Shown here: in pieces, positions 14,832 through 21,403 of the stretch | How positions within the stretch are numbered: the stretch's first letter is position 1 | Layout: every line of letters begins with the position of its first letter | Source: Nitrosopumilus sp. BACL13 MAG-121220-bin23 | GTDB lineage: Archaea; Thermoproteota; Nitrososphaeria; Nitrososphaerales; Nitrosopumilaceae | DNA: 23,642 nt | Reading direction: 5' to 3' | Assembly: GCA_001437625.1 (NCBI GenBank) | Contig: LIAL01000008.1 | Coordinates: 1 to 23,642, forward strand | Position numbers and translations under genes: made by a program | Notes under the pieces: model-generated | Database searches by the model: none | What the model was told of the DNA's origin: nothing | What the model saw: only the letters and a program-made list of their open reading frames with translations

Positions 14832-15253
14832 TGGCAAAACAAGCAGGAAAAGGTGTACGAGAATTCCGCCCATATGTAACAAGATCAATTCCAGTGGGTG
14901 CAAACATTGTATGTGCAGATAATTCAGGTGCTAAAATTTTAGAAGTAATCAACGTTCCAAGAATTCATACAAGATCATCAAGACTTGCAGCAGGAGCAGT
15001 TGGAGATTATTGCAATGTTGTAGTTAAAAAAGGTCCAGCAGAATTAAGAAAACAAGTGTATGGAGCAGTCATTATTAGACAAAAATATGCAGTTCGTAGA
15101 TTAAACGGTGTAAGAGTTTGCTTTGAAGATAATGCGGCAGTATTAATCACTCCAGAAGGAGAAACAAAAGGAACTGACATTAAAGGACCAGTTGCAGCAG
15201 AAGCTTCAGAAAAATGGCCAAGAGTAGCTAACTTGGCATCAACGGTGATATGA
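14831..15253 (+). CDS. rpl14: Large-subunit ribosomal protein uL14
   Basis: uL14 sits on the subunit interface and forms bridges with the 30S subunit; initiation factor 6 docks on it in archaea and eukaryotes. The 140-residue protein has the universally conserved IPVGANIVCADNSGAKILEV, then AAGAVGDYCNVVVKKGPAEL and VYGAVIIRQKYAVRRLNGVR, and VCFEDNAAVLITPEGETKGT, the uL14 signature, with GPVAAEASEKWPRVANLAS at the end. Archaeal length. It begins on the uS17 stop codon (TAATG) and is followed after one base by uL24. Confidence 0.97.
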   Translation: MAKQAGKGVREFRPYVTRSIPVGANIVCADNSGAKILEVINVPRIHTRSSRLAAGAVGDYCNVVVKKGPAELRKQVYGAVIIRQKYAVRRLNGVRVCFEDNAAVLITPEGETKGTDIKGPVAAEASEKWPRVANLASTVI

Positions 15254-15254
15254 G

Positions 15255-15689
15255 ATGGTAAAACCAACCAAAATGCGCAATCGAATGATTTACCAGGCAA
15301 CATTCCAAATACGAAGTAAACAATTAGGAAGTTCATTATCAAAAGACTTGCAAAAAAAATACGGTAAAAAAAGTACAAGAGCAATTGTAGGTGATACTAT
15401 TACAATTCTAAGAGGCGAATTCAAAGGAGTTTCAGGTAAAATAACAAAGATATCTACAGAAAAAACAAGTGTAACAATTGAAGGAGTAAAGAAAGAAAAA
15501 ACAAAGGGAGATAAATTTGACGTTTACATTCACACATCAAATTTAGTAGTAACTGCACTAAACACTAGCGATAAATGGAGAATTGCAAAATTAGAAGATA
15601 AAGATCCAAAAAAACAAACATCAGTCAAGGCAGAAACTAAAGAAACAAAAGTAGAAACAATAGTAGAAACAAAGGATGTTGAGAAATAA
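15255..15689 (+). CDS. rpl24: Large-subunit ribosomal protein uL24 with charged C-terminal extension
   Basis: uL24 starts large-subunit assembly and lies near the tunnel exit. The archaeal/eukaryotic N-terminus is clear (RNRMIYQATFQIRSKQLGSS, then SLSKDLQKKYGKKSTRAIVG). A KOW motif follows (DTITILRGEFKGVSGKITKI). The core ends around HTSNLVVTALNTSDKWRIAK. The last ~30 residues, rich in Lys, Glu, Thr and Val, are an extension like that of uS3 and are probably disordered. The stop shares one base with the eS4 start. Confidence 0.94.
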   Translation: MVKPTKMRNRMIYQATFQIRSKQLGSSLSKDLQKKYGKKSTRAIVGDTITILRGEFKGVSGKITKISTEKTSVTIEGVKKEKTKGDKFDVYIHTSNLVVTALNTSDKWRIAKLEDKDPKKQTSVKAETKETKVETIVETKDVEK

Positions 15690-16405
15690 TGGTAAGTATT
15701 GCAGGTAGTAAAAAACTCAAACGACAAATGGCACCACAATTCTGGGGAATTGCCAGAAAAGACAAGAGATTTGTAATTACAGTAAAACCAGGTCCACACA
15801 AAAAAGATCAGGCAATACCAACAGCAGTATTTCTCAGAGACACATTGAAAATAGTTACAAGTCTCAGAGAAGCTAAAGCATCAATATATGCAGGTAAAGT
15901 CAAAATTGACGGCGTAGTTAGAAAATCACTACATCATGCAATTGGATTAATGGATGTTGTAGAATTAGAAAATGTTTCAGAAATATATCGTCTCGTTCCA
16001 ACGGAAGGAAAACTTCTCAAACCAATTAAAATTAATGAATCAGAGAAATCTAAAAAACTTGTTAGAGTTGTAACTAAGACAACAATAGGTAAAGGAAAAA
16101 ATCAAACAGGATTTCATGATGGACGTTCTACACTATTAGAAGTTAAAGCAAGTGTTGGAGATACATGTGTAATGCAAATTCCTGATCAAAAGATTTTGGA
16201 AATTATAAAACTAGAAGCAGGTTGTCAGGGCTTAATAACACGTGGAATTAACGCAGGTCAAATAGGTAAAATTGAAAGTGTTGAAGAGGGTACATTTATT
16301 CTTCCAAAAAGAGTTATTCTAACTTTAGGCGATAAAAAAATTGAAATTCCGGCAGAAATGATCATGTCAATAGGTAAAGGAGAGCCTGTAATTCAAATAA
16401 ACTGA
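15689..16405 (+). CDS. rps4e: Small-subunit ribosomal protein eS4
   Basis: eS4 is found only in archaea and eukaryotes and binds the 5' domain of small-subunit rRNA. The 238 residues hold the N-terminal block KLKRQMAPQFWGIARKDKRF, the S4-like RNA-binding domain (about residues 45-105, with LREAKASIYAGKVKIDGVVR), the middle beta domain with VGDTCVMQIPDQKILE, and a C-terminal KOW-like part with GINAGQIGKIESVEEGTFIL. Length and order match the family. It begins on the uL24 stop codon and is 4 bp before uL5. Confidence 0.96.
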   Translation: MVSIAGSKKLKRQMAPQFWGIARKDKRFVITVKPGPHKKDQAIPTAVFLRDTLKIVTSLREAKASIYAGKVKIDGVVRKSLHHAIGLMDVVELENVSEIYRLVPTEGKLLKPIKINESEKSKKLVRVVTKTTIGKGKNQTGFHDGRSTLLEVKASVGDTCVMQIPDQKILEIIKLEAGCQGLITRGINAGQIGKIESVEEGTFILPKRVILTLGDKKIEIPAEMIMSIGKGEPVIQIN

Positions 16406-16409
16406 TAAT

Positions 16410-16931
16410 ATGTCTCAAACAACAGAAAACCCAATGAAAAAAATATCTTTAGAGAAGGTAGTACTAAACATGGGTCTTGGTAAATCAGGAGATGTTATTG
16501 ATATTGCAAAAAGAGCATTAGAGCAAATTTCAGGTAAAACAGCATCAACACGTAATGCAAAAGAAGCTCAAAGAGAATGGGGAGTTAGAAAAGGAGAGCC
16601 AATAGGCGTTGCAGTTACAATTAGAGGTGATGATGCAGTTGCATTATTCAAAAGATTGTTAGAAGCTAAAGGTAACATAGTAAATGGTAGATCCTTTGAT
16701 AGTTTTGGTAATTACTCATTTGGAATTAACGAGCACATAGACATTCCAGGTGTAAAATATGATCCTCAAATAGGAATCTTAGGTCTTGGAATATCAGTTA
16801 CATTAACTCGACCAGGTTATTCAATACGTAAAAGAAGTAAACACAAAGCACATGTAGGTAAAACACACATCATTACCAGTCAAGAAGCAAAAGATTATCT
16901 TACAAAAGAATATGGAGTAACAGTAGCATAA
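16410..16931 (+). CDS. rpl5: Large-subunit ribosomal protein uL5
   Basis: uL5 binds 5S rRNA and the P-site tRNA elbow in the central protuberance. The 173-residue sequence contains KISLEKVVLNMGLGKSGDVI, LEQISGKTASTRNAKEAQRE, WGVRKGEPIGVAVTIRGDDA and DSFGNYSFGINEHIDIPGVK, ending with SVTLTRPGYSIRKRSKHKAH and a short tail. The first eight residues before MKKISLEKV are not conserved, so an internal Met at residue 9 is a possible start. The stop shares one base with the uS14 ATG. Confidence 0.96.
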   Translation: MSQTTENPMKKISLEKVVLNMGLGKSGDVIDIAKRALEQISGKTASTRNAKEAQREWGVRKGEPIGVAVTIRGDDAVALFKRLLEAKGNIVNGRSFDSFGNYSFGINEHIDIPGVKYDPQIGILGLGISVTLTRPGYSIRKRSKHKAHVGKTHIITSQEAKDYLTKEYGVTVA

Positions 16932-17110
16932 TGCCTAAAGATAGATCCTATGAAGCCACCGGAAGGAAGAAACATGATTTTGGTAGAGGTTCCAGATGGT
17001 GTAAGAGATGCGGAGATTATACAGCTGTTATTCAAAAATATGACTTAATGTTATGCAGACGATGCTTTAGAGAAGTAGCAACATCTTTAGGCTTCAGGAA
17101 AAACATGTGA
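16931..17110 (+). CDS. rps14: Small-subunit ribosomal protein uS14 (zinc-binding form)
   Basis: uS14 belongs to the head of the 30S subunit. The 59-residue product reads MPKDRSYEATGRKKHDFGRG then SRWCKRCGDYTAVIQKYDLM and LCRRCFREVATSLGFRKNM. C24/C27 and C42/C45 form the zinc site typical of archaeal, eukaryotic and C+ bacterial uS14. The ending LGFRKNM is a close variant of the usual LGFxKYx. The ATG overlaps the uL5 stop by one base, and uS8 starts 7 bp after its TGA. Confidence 0.97.
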   Translation: MPKDRSYEATGRKKHDFGRGSRWCKRCGDYTAVIQKYDLMLCRRCFREVATSLGFRKNM

Positions 17111-17117
17111 TATAGAT

Positions 17118-17510
17118 ATGCCTGCAACCAATATTTTAGCAAATTTGTTTAACACCCTTTACAACAACGAGGCAAGAAGAAACAATAGTTGTTTAATCAT
17201 TCCAACTTCAAAATTAGGTGTTGAAGTTCTAAAGACACTTCAAAAGGATGGATATATCGGAGAGTTTGAACACATTGACGATAAACGTGGTGGAAAATTC
17301 AAAATCAAATTATTAGCAAAAATTACAAAATGTGGTGCAATTTCTCCACGATTCAAAGTAAAAAGTGATGAATACAACAGTTGGGAACAACAATATCTAC
17401 CAGCATATGATAGAGGCATGTTAGTAGTTACTACAAACCAAGGTGTCATGTCACATCATGAAGCAGTAGAAAAAGGAATTGGAGGATTTTTGGTGGGATA
17501 TGTCTACTAG
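17118..17510 (+). CDS. rps8: Small-subunit ribosomal protein uS8
   Basis: uS8 is a primary binder of the central domain of 16S rRNA. The 130 residues include ILANLFNTLYNNEARRNNSC, LGVEVLKTLQKDGYIGEFEH, GKFKIKLLAKITKCGAISPR, and the C-terminal signature DRGMLVVTTNQGVMSHHEAV with GIGGFLVGYVY, matching archaeal members. The uL6 gene starts inside its last codons, an 11-bp overlap, so the two are tightly coupled. Confidence 0.97.
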   Translation: MPATNILANLFNTLYNNEARRNNSCLIIPTSKLGVEVLKTLQKDGYIGEFEHIDDKRGGKFKIKLLAKITKCGAISPRFKVKSDEYNSWEQQYLPAYDRGMLVVTTNQGVMSHHEAVEKGIGGFLVGYVY

Positions 17511-18057
17511 TCAACTCGAAAAATTCCAAGACGAAGTAGTAATTCCAGAAGGAGTTACAGTTACACAGAAAAAAAACATGTTAACATTTGTAGGACCGTT
17601 AGGTAAAACACACAAAAGTTTCCGTTTAATTCCAGTAGATATTGAAATTGTTGAAAATAAAATATTACTAAAGGCATTTGGTTCAAAAAAGAAAGACTAT
17701 GCAATTTTACACACAGCAAGATCAATCATTAGAAATATCTGTGAAGGGTTAATTGTTGGCTATACAATAAAAATGAAAATTGTTTTTGCACACTTCCCAG
17801 TTACAGTCAAAGTTGAAGGTAAAAATATTATAATTGAAAACTTCCAAGGAGAAAGAGCTCCACGTAGAACAGTTATTGTAGGAAATACCAAAGTTATTCC
17901 AGGAGGAGAAGACATAATTCTTACTGGAGAGGTTTGGACAGACATAACACAAACTGCAGCCAATATTGAATTAAAAACTAAAGTTAAAAACAAAGATCAT
18001 AGAGTATTCTTAGATGGTATTTATGCATATGAAAAGAAAAAAGGTTTAGAGAAATAA
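17500..18057 (+). CDS. rpl6: Large-subunit ribosomal protein uL6
   Basis: uL6 lies near the sarcin-ricin loop and supports factor binding. From ATG 17500 (MSTSQLEKFQDEVVIPEGVT) the protein is 185 residues with two related alpha/beta domains: VTQKKNMLTFVGPLGKTHKS and later IKMKIVFAHFPVTVKVEGKN, plus IENFQGERAPRRTVIVGNTK, the family's second-domain signature. I rejected the upstream TTG at 17479 because it adds MEDFWWD, which is uS8 sequence read in another frame. It is the last gene of the ribosomal block in the window; eL32, eL19, uL18, uS5, uL30 and uL15 do not follow. Confidence 0.96.
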   Translation: MSTSQLEKFQDEVVIPEGVTVTQKKNMLTFVGPLGKTHKSFRLIPVDIEIVENKILLKAFGSKKKDYAILHTARSIIRNICEGLIVGYTIKMKIVFAHFPVTVKVEGKNIIIENFQGERAPRRTVIVGNTKVIPGGEDIILTGEVWTDITQTAANIELKTKVKNKDHRVFLDGIYAYEKKKGLEK

Positions 18058-18073
18058 AATTTTTAATTAGATA

Positions 18074-18364
18074 ATGAATATTGATCCTGAGTTTGTAAAA
18101 ACAACAACAGAATTCATAGACAAAACTTTAGAAGCATACAAAGCTGCAGGAGTATCACCATCTGTAGGAGACATATGGAATTGTCAGAATGTAGGAGATT
18201 TTCTGTGTGGATTTTTTGTAGGTGAGTTAGTTGGATCAATACTTAGTGCATTTCAATATTCACAAAAAAGAGATCCAACAGGAGATGAGCATTTAGAAAT
18301 AGTAGGGTTAGTAGAAAGTCGTTCTAAAGAAATTAAAGAGTTTTTTTTAAAATTCAATAACTAA
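18074..18364 (+). CDS. Hypothetical protein (96 aa)
   Basis: I do not recognise this protein. It begins MNIDPEFVKTTTEFIDKTLE and is mostly helical, with a Gly-containing hydrophobic middle (NVGDFLCGFFVGELVGSILS, about residues 40-60) that could be a membrane-associated or buried helix. Two cysteines flank that stretch. The C-terminus is charged (SRSKEIKEFFLKF). It starts 16 bp after uL6 in the same direction and may be read through from the ribosomal operon. Such small proteins with no known function are common in this lineage. Confidence 0.6.
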   Translation: MNIDPEFVKTTTEFIDKTLEAYKAAGVSPSVGDIWNCQNVGDFLCGFFVGELVGSILSAFQYSQKRDPTGDEHLEIVGLVESRSKEIKEFFLKFNN

Positions 18365-18412
18365 GTCTACAGATTTATTAGAATTTCTAATAGTCGGAAA
18401 GATTAAATCACT

Positions 18413-18426
18413 TTTACCAAGGTAAA
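18413..18426. repeat. 14-bp palindrome upstream of tRNA-Asn
   Basis: TTTACC-AA-GGTAAA lies 8 bp before the tRNA. With the adjoining ATTAAATC (18402-18409, a likely TATA box about 26-28 bp from the tRNA 5' end) it occupies the initiator region and could be a regulator site or chance. Confidence 0.35.
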
Positions 18427-18433
18427 CCACAGT

Positions 18434-18507
18434 GCCTCCCTAGCTCAGCGTGGTAGAGCATCCGACTGTTAATCGGATGGTCACCAGTTCAAGTCTGGTG
18501 GGAGGCG
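18434..18507 (+). tRNA. tRNA-Asn (anticodon GTT)
   Basis: The 74-base cloverleaf folds cleanly. The acceptor stem GCCTCCC (18434-18440) pairs with GGGAGGC (18500-18506), followed by discriminator G18507. The D arm is GCTC-AGCGTGGTA-GAGC. The anticodon stem TCCGA (18461-18465) pairs with TCGGA (18473-18477), and loop CTGTTAA has anticodon GTT at 18468-18470, reading AAC/AAT. The T arm is ACCAG-TTCAAGT-CTGGT. CCA is not encoded and there is no intron. A five-T run follows the gene. Confidence 0.96.
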
Positions 18508-18508
18508 C

Positions 18509-18513
18509 TTTTT
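18509..18513 (+). terminator. T-run behind tRNA-Asn
   Basis: Five consecutive T residues begin two bases after the tRNA discriminator base, the usual simple archaeal termination signal. The 22-bp palindrome begins right after it and could strengthen termination as a hairpin. Confidence 0.5.
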
Positions 18514-18514
18514 A

Positions 18515-18536
18515 TTTCTAAATTCGAATTTAGAAA
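18515..18536. repeat. 22-bp perfect palindrome, copy 1
   Basis: The half TTTCTAAATTC followed by its exact reverse complement, centred on TTCGAA. It lies directly after the tRNA-Asn gene. The identical sequence recurs at 19179-19200 and 21404-21425, always outside genes. Confidence 0.9.
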
Positions 18537-18627
18537 CATTGATCGGTTGATAGTAATTGGTGTACTCAATTAGACAACATAGATCTAATACATGATCGGA
18601 TATTAACAAGAATGCAGGAGATTTACA

Positions 18628-18876
18628 TTGGTTAGAACTAGAAGAGCCAACAGGTATTGCGTGGATTGCAGTGCAAGATTGGTCTATTATCCTAGATTAT
18701 CAAACCCAAAAGCACCAAATGAACATAGAGTGTTAGTTTACGCATGTCCAGATTGCACAGAGAATTTTGAAAAACCAAAAATGTTTTCAATTAAACGTAA
18801 TCAGGTAGAAGATCCACTAGAGACAGTTGAAATTGAAATTACACAACTACAGAAAAAAGTAATAACTGCAAGATAA
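18628..18876 (+). CDS. Small zinc-ribbon protein (82 aa)
   Basis: The protein has two CxxC knuckles, RYCVDCSARL (C11, C14) and VYACPDCTENF (C40, C43), about 26 residues apart, so it very likely binds one zinc ion in a rubredoxin- or ribbon-like fold. The N-terminus MVRTRRANR is strongly basic, and the C-terminal 35 residues contain an acidic helix ending in QLQKKVITAR. The start is TTG at 18628; no in-frame ATG precedes the first knuckle. A nucleic-acid or ribosome-linked role is a guess from the basic end plus ribbon. It lies 12 bp before the two-helix membrane protein and may share its transcript. Confidence 0.65.
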   Translation: MVRTRRANRYCVDCSARLVYYPRLSNPKAPNEHRVLVYACPDCTENFEKPKMFSIKRNQVEDPLETVEIEITQLQKKVITAR

Positions 18877-18888
18877 TTTTAAAAATAC

Positions 18889-19140
18889 ATGCCGTATCCT
18901 GAAAAATCCGGAGGAGACTATCCTGAAAAACCAAGAAGCGGTATGTGGTATTTACTTCCAATACTTATCGGAATGATTGGAGGAATAATTGCATATTTAG
19001 TAATAAGAAAAGATGATCCACATAAAGCAAAAAATTGTATTTACATAGGACTAGTTATGGTACTAATCGGTATTCTTTTCAATATTATGTTGTTAGGGGT
19101 AGATGTAGCAACTAATCCAGGTTTCAATGTTAATCTATAA
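18889..19140 (+). CDS. Small two-helix membrane protein (83 aa)
   Basis: After a polar, proline-rich N-terminus (MPYPEKSGGDYPEKPRSG) there are two predicted transmembrane helices: WYLLPILIGMIGGIIAYLVI (about 21-40) and IYIGLVMVLIGILFNIMLLG (about 51-70). They are joined by a short loop RKDDPHKAKNC whose positive charges suggest that it lies on the cytoplasmic side. No family with a known function is recognised; small proteins of this layout are frequent in Thaumarchaeota. It follows the zinc-ribbon gene by 12 bp. Confidence 0.65.
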   Translation: MPYPEKSGGDYPEKPRSGMWYLLPILIGMIGGIIAYLVIRKDDPHKAKNCIYIGLVMVLIGILFNIMLLGVDVATNPGFNVNL

Positions 19141-19178
19141 TAGAATTAATGATAATCACAGGCCTCACATCCACTATA

Positions 19179-19200
19179 TTTCTAAATTCGAATTTAGAAA
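19179..19200. repeat. 22-bp perfect palindrome, copy 2
   Basis: Identical in all 22 bases to copies 1 and 3. It lies 38 bp after the two-helix membrane protein gene and 67 bp before the next ORF. Flanks differ from the other copies apart from a following CAT shared with copy 1, so the conserved unit is the palindrome itself. Confidence 0.9.
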
Positions 19201-19267
19201 CATAACTAATCAACAGTAGTGATCATCAAGATTTAGAATAATATAGAAGAGATTTTGAAATTTAATC

Positions 19268-19717
19268 ATGAGCCTATCAAGAATGAGAGATAATGTTGAA
19301 AGATGGTTAATTCATGAAGCTTTGTCATTTAATTCCGTAAAAAGTGAAGAGAATTCATTTCAAATTTTAGTAAAACATGCAGGGCAATATGGAATATCAG
19401 TGGATATTTTTGAACCAAAATCACAATTAGGGATTTTAGTAGTAGGTGCCAAAGTAGAGATGAAAAATAATCAAATTATCAGATATAGAGGATTTACTGA
19501 CGAGGAGAAAACTAAATTCAATGATAAATTGTCTGATTTTTGTAATTCAATTCAAGTAATTAGTAAAATAATTAGTGAAGATGGAAAACAAAAAGTTGCA
19601 GTTTATGTCGTATTAGATGATAAAGAAAACATCAACCAACAGACAATGTTAGATGCAATTGAGAGTTTATCAGAAAAACATGAAAGGACATCCAGATTTC
19701 TACTAAAAACATTCTAG
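19268..19717 (+). CDS. Probable DUF2299-family archaeal protein
   Basis: The 149-residue protein begins MSLSRMRDNVERWLIHEALS and continues with an alternating strand pattern (ENSFQILVKHAGQYGISVDI, then FEPKSQLGILVVGAKVEM). It ends in helices with LDAIESLSEKHERTSRFLLK. The 'RxWLxxEG/A ... F.. .V... g...di..P k..d.l.v...v' pattern is how I remember the DUF2299 family, which has an alpha/beta fold like secretion chaperones. No catalytic residues stand out. It is monocistronic: the 22-bp palindrome precedes it and a long gene-free stretch follows. Confidence 0.55.
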   Translation: MSLSRMRDNVERWLIHEALSFNSVKSEENSFQILVKHAGQYGISVDIFEPKSQLGILVVGAKVEMKNNQIIRYRGFTDEEKTKFNDKLSDFCNSIQVISKIISEDGKQKVAVYVVLDDKENINQQTMLDAIESLSEKHERTSRFLLKTF

Positions 19718-19934
19718 AAAATATACTAAAAATTAGAACAGGTAAAAATAGGTTCAGAGGAGAGATGTAAAGAAACATGATTTTATCAAAAAACAGTAAA
19801 GTCCAAAGTAAAATAACGATATTATCACACATGTTAAATTCTAGTTTTTGTTAATTTTGTAAGGTTCTACATGAAGAATATTTTTGGAATAATAATTAAT
19901 GAAAAAAATAGAAAATGACCCAATTTACAAAATT

Positions 19935-20125
19935 GTGCCTAACTGCTAAACCCCCCCTAGTAAAAAGACCATTTAGGCACCTGATGAAATTTTTGAAAGT
20001 AGTCATTTTGGGTGGGGGGTTAACACTTGTGCCTAGATGCAAAAGGCAAGGGTAATTCCACCAAGGTATCCCAGCAAAACAAGGGTAAACTTTCATTGTT
20101 AGGCGTAAAAGCTAAACCCCCAAAA
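19935..20125. ncRNA. Candidate structured non-coding RNA (strand uncertain)
   Basis: GTGCCTAA (19935-19942) pairs exactly with TTAGGCAC (19973-19980). GTGCCTA recurs at about 20029-20035 and could compete for the same partner. C7 (from about 19951) is complementary to G6 in TGGGTGGGGGGTTAAC (about 20008-20023), which is also complementary to GCTAAACCCCC near 20110. GCTAAACCCCC itself is present twice, near 19946 and 20110. These alternative pairings fit a switching or multi-stem RNA. It matches no RNA family I can recognise (not tRNA, RNase P RNA, SRP RNA or 5S). It may instead be a decayed repeat element. Confidence 0.35.
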
Positions 20126-20271
20126 ACAACACGGTTTTTCCAAAAAATAACCAAAAAAATAGAATATTTTAATTGAAAAAACATACCACAAATTAAAAAA
20201 ATGAACAAATTGAAGATTAGAATTCAAATATTTTAGAAAAAGTTCCAGGTAAAATGTTGAGAATACCCCCC

Positions 20272-20299
20272 CTGTTTAGAGGCAACAGTTGCCAAACAG
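20272..20299 (+). promoter_or_regulatory. Strong hairpin, 12 bp stem with 3-nt bulge
   Basis: CTGTTT-AGA-GGCAAC-A-GTTGCC-AAACAG folds into a two-part stem of 6+6 bp with an AGA bulge and a one-base centre (a tight loop that in practice would open to 3-5 nt). It directly follows a run of seven C. It lies about 45 bp before the TATA box of the DUF4352-like gene, so it may be a regulator site or the end of the upstream non-coding transcript. Confidence 0.5.
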
Positions 20300-20344
20300 A
20301 ACATGCAAAATAATGAATCAAAAATTTTAGAAATTACGTTGCAA

Positions 20345-20353
20345 CTATATATC
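20345..20353 (+). promoter_or_regulatory. TATA box of the DUF4352-like gene
   Basis: CTATATATC lies about 24 bp before ATG 20373 and about 33 bp before ATG 20382. With the usual 25-27 bp spacing transcription would start around 20374-20376, so the second ATG may be the true start. Confidence 0.5.
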
Positions 20354-20372
20354 AAAAAAAGATGCAAATTTT

Positions 20373-20858
20373 ATGGTACGGATGGGATTAGTCATTGTCA
20401 TTGCAGCAATTATCGGTTCAATGGTACTGGCAAATTACACGTACATGCAATATCAAACAAATTTCATTGAAGTTAATGAAGGAGAAACAGTAACTGTAGG
20501 ACCTGTGGAGTACATAATTACATTTGAAGGAACACATGAAGGAAGTAAAGAAGTTAGACCTGAAAATACATTTGTAAAAATTGGAATTACGGCAAAAAAT
20601 ATCAGTGATGAAAAAACACTGCTATCAGGGGGGCAATTTTACTTAATTGATGAAAAAGATCAAAAACACAAAGCAGTTTTTGGGGAATTTTCATCAACAG
20701 ATCTAGTTCAAAGGGGATTAGATCCAAACCAACCAATTCAAGTGACAACCCAATTTGATGTTCCATTTGATGAAGATGTAAATTACAAAATTATCATCAG
20801 GCCAATAAAAGAACAATCAACAGTAGATACAGCTGCAATTTGTTTAACAAATTGTTGA
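20373..20858 (+). CDS. Membrane-anchored extracellular DUF4352-like protein
   Basis: The 161-residue product has an N-terminal hydrophobic segment (MGLVIVIAAIIGSMVLANYT, residues 4-23) acting as membrane anchor or uncleaved signal. It is followed by an outer beta domain: ETVTVGPVEYIITFEGTHEG, then NTFVKIGITAKNISDEKTLL, FYLIDEKDQKHKAVFGEFSS and PNQPIQVTTQFDVPFDEDVN. This is the beta-sandwich pattern of DUF4352-type proteins on archaeal and Gram-positive surfaces. Two cysteines at the very end (ICLTNC) could form a disulphide. The predicted transcription start suggests that ATG 20382 may be used. The ligand or partner is unknown. Confidence 0.7.
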   Translation: MVRMGLVIVIAAIIGSMVLANYTYMQYQTNFIEVNEGETVTVGPVEYIITFEGTHEGSKEVRPENTFVKIGITAKNISDEKTLLSGGQFYLIDEKDQKHKAVFGEFSSTDLVQRGLDPNQPIQVTTQFDVPFDEDVNYKIIIRPIKEQSTVDTAAICLTNC

Positions 20859-20915
20859 TCGATAAATTTTAAAAATCAAAAAAAGTGTCAAATTTTATTA
20901 TAGCAAGCGTAGTAT

Positions 20916-20942
20916 TGTGTGACTTTTACCACATATCACACA
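20916..20942. promoter_or_regulatory. Inverted repeat flanking the promoter of the H1-like gene
   Basis: TGTGTGA (20916-20922) and TCACACA (20936-20942) are exact complements with a 13-bp spacer. The spacer contains CTTTTACC, a TATA-like box about 33-38 bp before ATG 20961. A protein binding this site would block or bend the core promoter, so it is a candidate operator. Confidence 0.45.
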
Positions 20943-20960
20943 TGATTTTTGAAAAAAGTC

Positions 20961-21356
20961 ATGGTAATATCCAAATCCAAAAGAGCCGAAGCAGCTAAGA
21001 AAGCAGCAGCAACTCGTAAGAGAAATGCAGCTGCAAAAGCAGTAGAAGCACTAAAGGCAGCAGCAACTCGTAAGACAAGAGCAGCAGCAACTCGAAGGAA
21101 AAATGCAACAGTAAATGCAGCACCTAAGAGAAAAGCAGCAGTAAGAAAAGCAGCTCCAAAACGAAAAGCAGCAGTAAGAAAAGCAGCTCCAAAGAGAAAG
21201 GCAGCAGTAAAACGCAAAGCAGCTCCAAAGAAATCTGCATCTAAAAAAGCAGCTCCAAAGAGAAAGGCAGCAGTAAGAAAAGCAGCTCCAAAACGAAAAG
21301 CAGCTCCAAAACGAAAAGCCGCTCCAAAGAGAAAGGCAGTAAAACGTAAACGTTGA
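20961..21356 (+). CDS. Histone H1-like Ala/Lys/Arg repeat protein
   Basis: The 131-residue product consists almost wholly of Ala, Lys, Arg and Pro. The first part has AAATRKRNAAAKAVEALKAA-type repeats; from about residue 50 units of AAPKRKAAVRK are repeated about six times, ending KRKAVKRKR. This is the composition of eukaryotic and bacterial histone H1-like DNA-compacting tails and not of the archaeal histone fold. It should bind DNA or RNA without specificity. I start it at ATG 20961; a TTG at 20949 would add MKKV. The repeats are also repeated in the DNA (GCAGCTCCAAA units), so the copy number may vary between strains. A seven-T run follows the gene. Confidence 0.75.
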   Translation: MVISKSKRAEAAKKAAATRKRNAAAKAVEALKAAATRKTRAAATRRKNATVNAAPKRKAAVRKAAPKRKAAVRKAAPKRKAAVKRKAAPKKSASKKAAPKRKAAVRKAAPKRKAAPKRKAAPKRKAVKRKR

Positions 21357-21369
21357 TCTGTCTATGCAC

Positions 21370-21376
21370 TTTTTTT
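21370..21376 (+). terminator. T-run behind the H1-like gene
   Basis: Seven consecutive T residues begin 14 bp after the stop codon, the typical archaeal intrinsic terminator. The third 22-bp palindrome follows 28 bp later. Confidence 0.5.
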
Positions 21377-21403
21377 CTAATCTACCTTACTTGATTTACT
21401 ATG

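Larger units (their letters stand above)
19718..20372. other. 655-bp gene-free region with C/G tracts and inverted repeats
   Basis: No ORF here looks like a real gene; the minus-strand frames of about 60 codons at 19,896-20,208 run across the C/G tracts and resemble nothing known. The middle (about 19,935-20,125) is clearly richer in G+C than its surroundings, and in a low-GC genome that often marks structured RNA. Separate entries describe the candidate RNA and the hairpin. The right end holds the promoter of the next gene. Confidence 0.55.

Noticed and set aside
17479..17499. TTG start for uL6
   Set aside because: It would add residues that are uS8 coding sequence read in another frame; ATG 17500 gives the normal N-terminus.
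20005..20025. G-quadruplex in the G-rich tract
   Set aside because: Only two G-runs are close together; four would be required on one strand.
19896..20208. Minus-strand frames of about 60 codons across the C/G-tract region
   Set aside because: The composition is odd, with Pro/Gly runs from the C/G tracts, and there is no recognisable motif; structured RNA is a better reading.
20936..21217. Minus-strand frame across the H1-like gene with Ala/Phe/Leu-rich repeats
   Set aside because: It is the mirror of the Ala/Lys/Arg repeat gene; the forward frame has the better start, promoter-like box and meaning.
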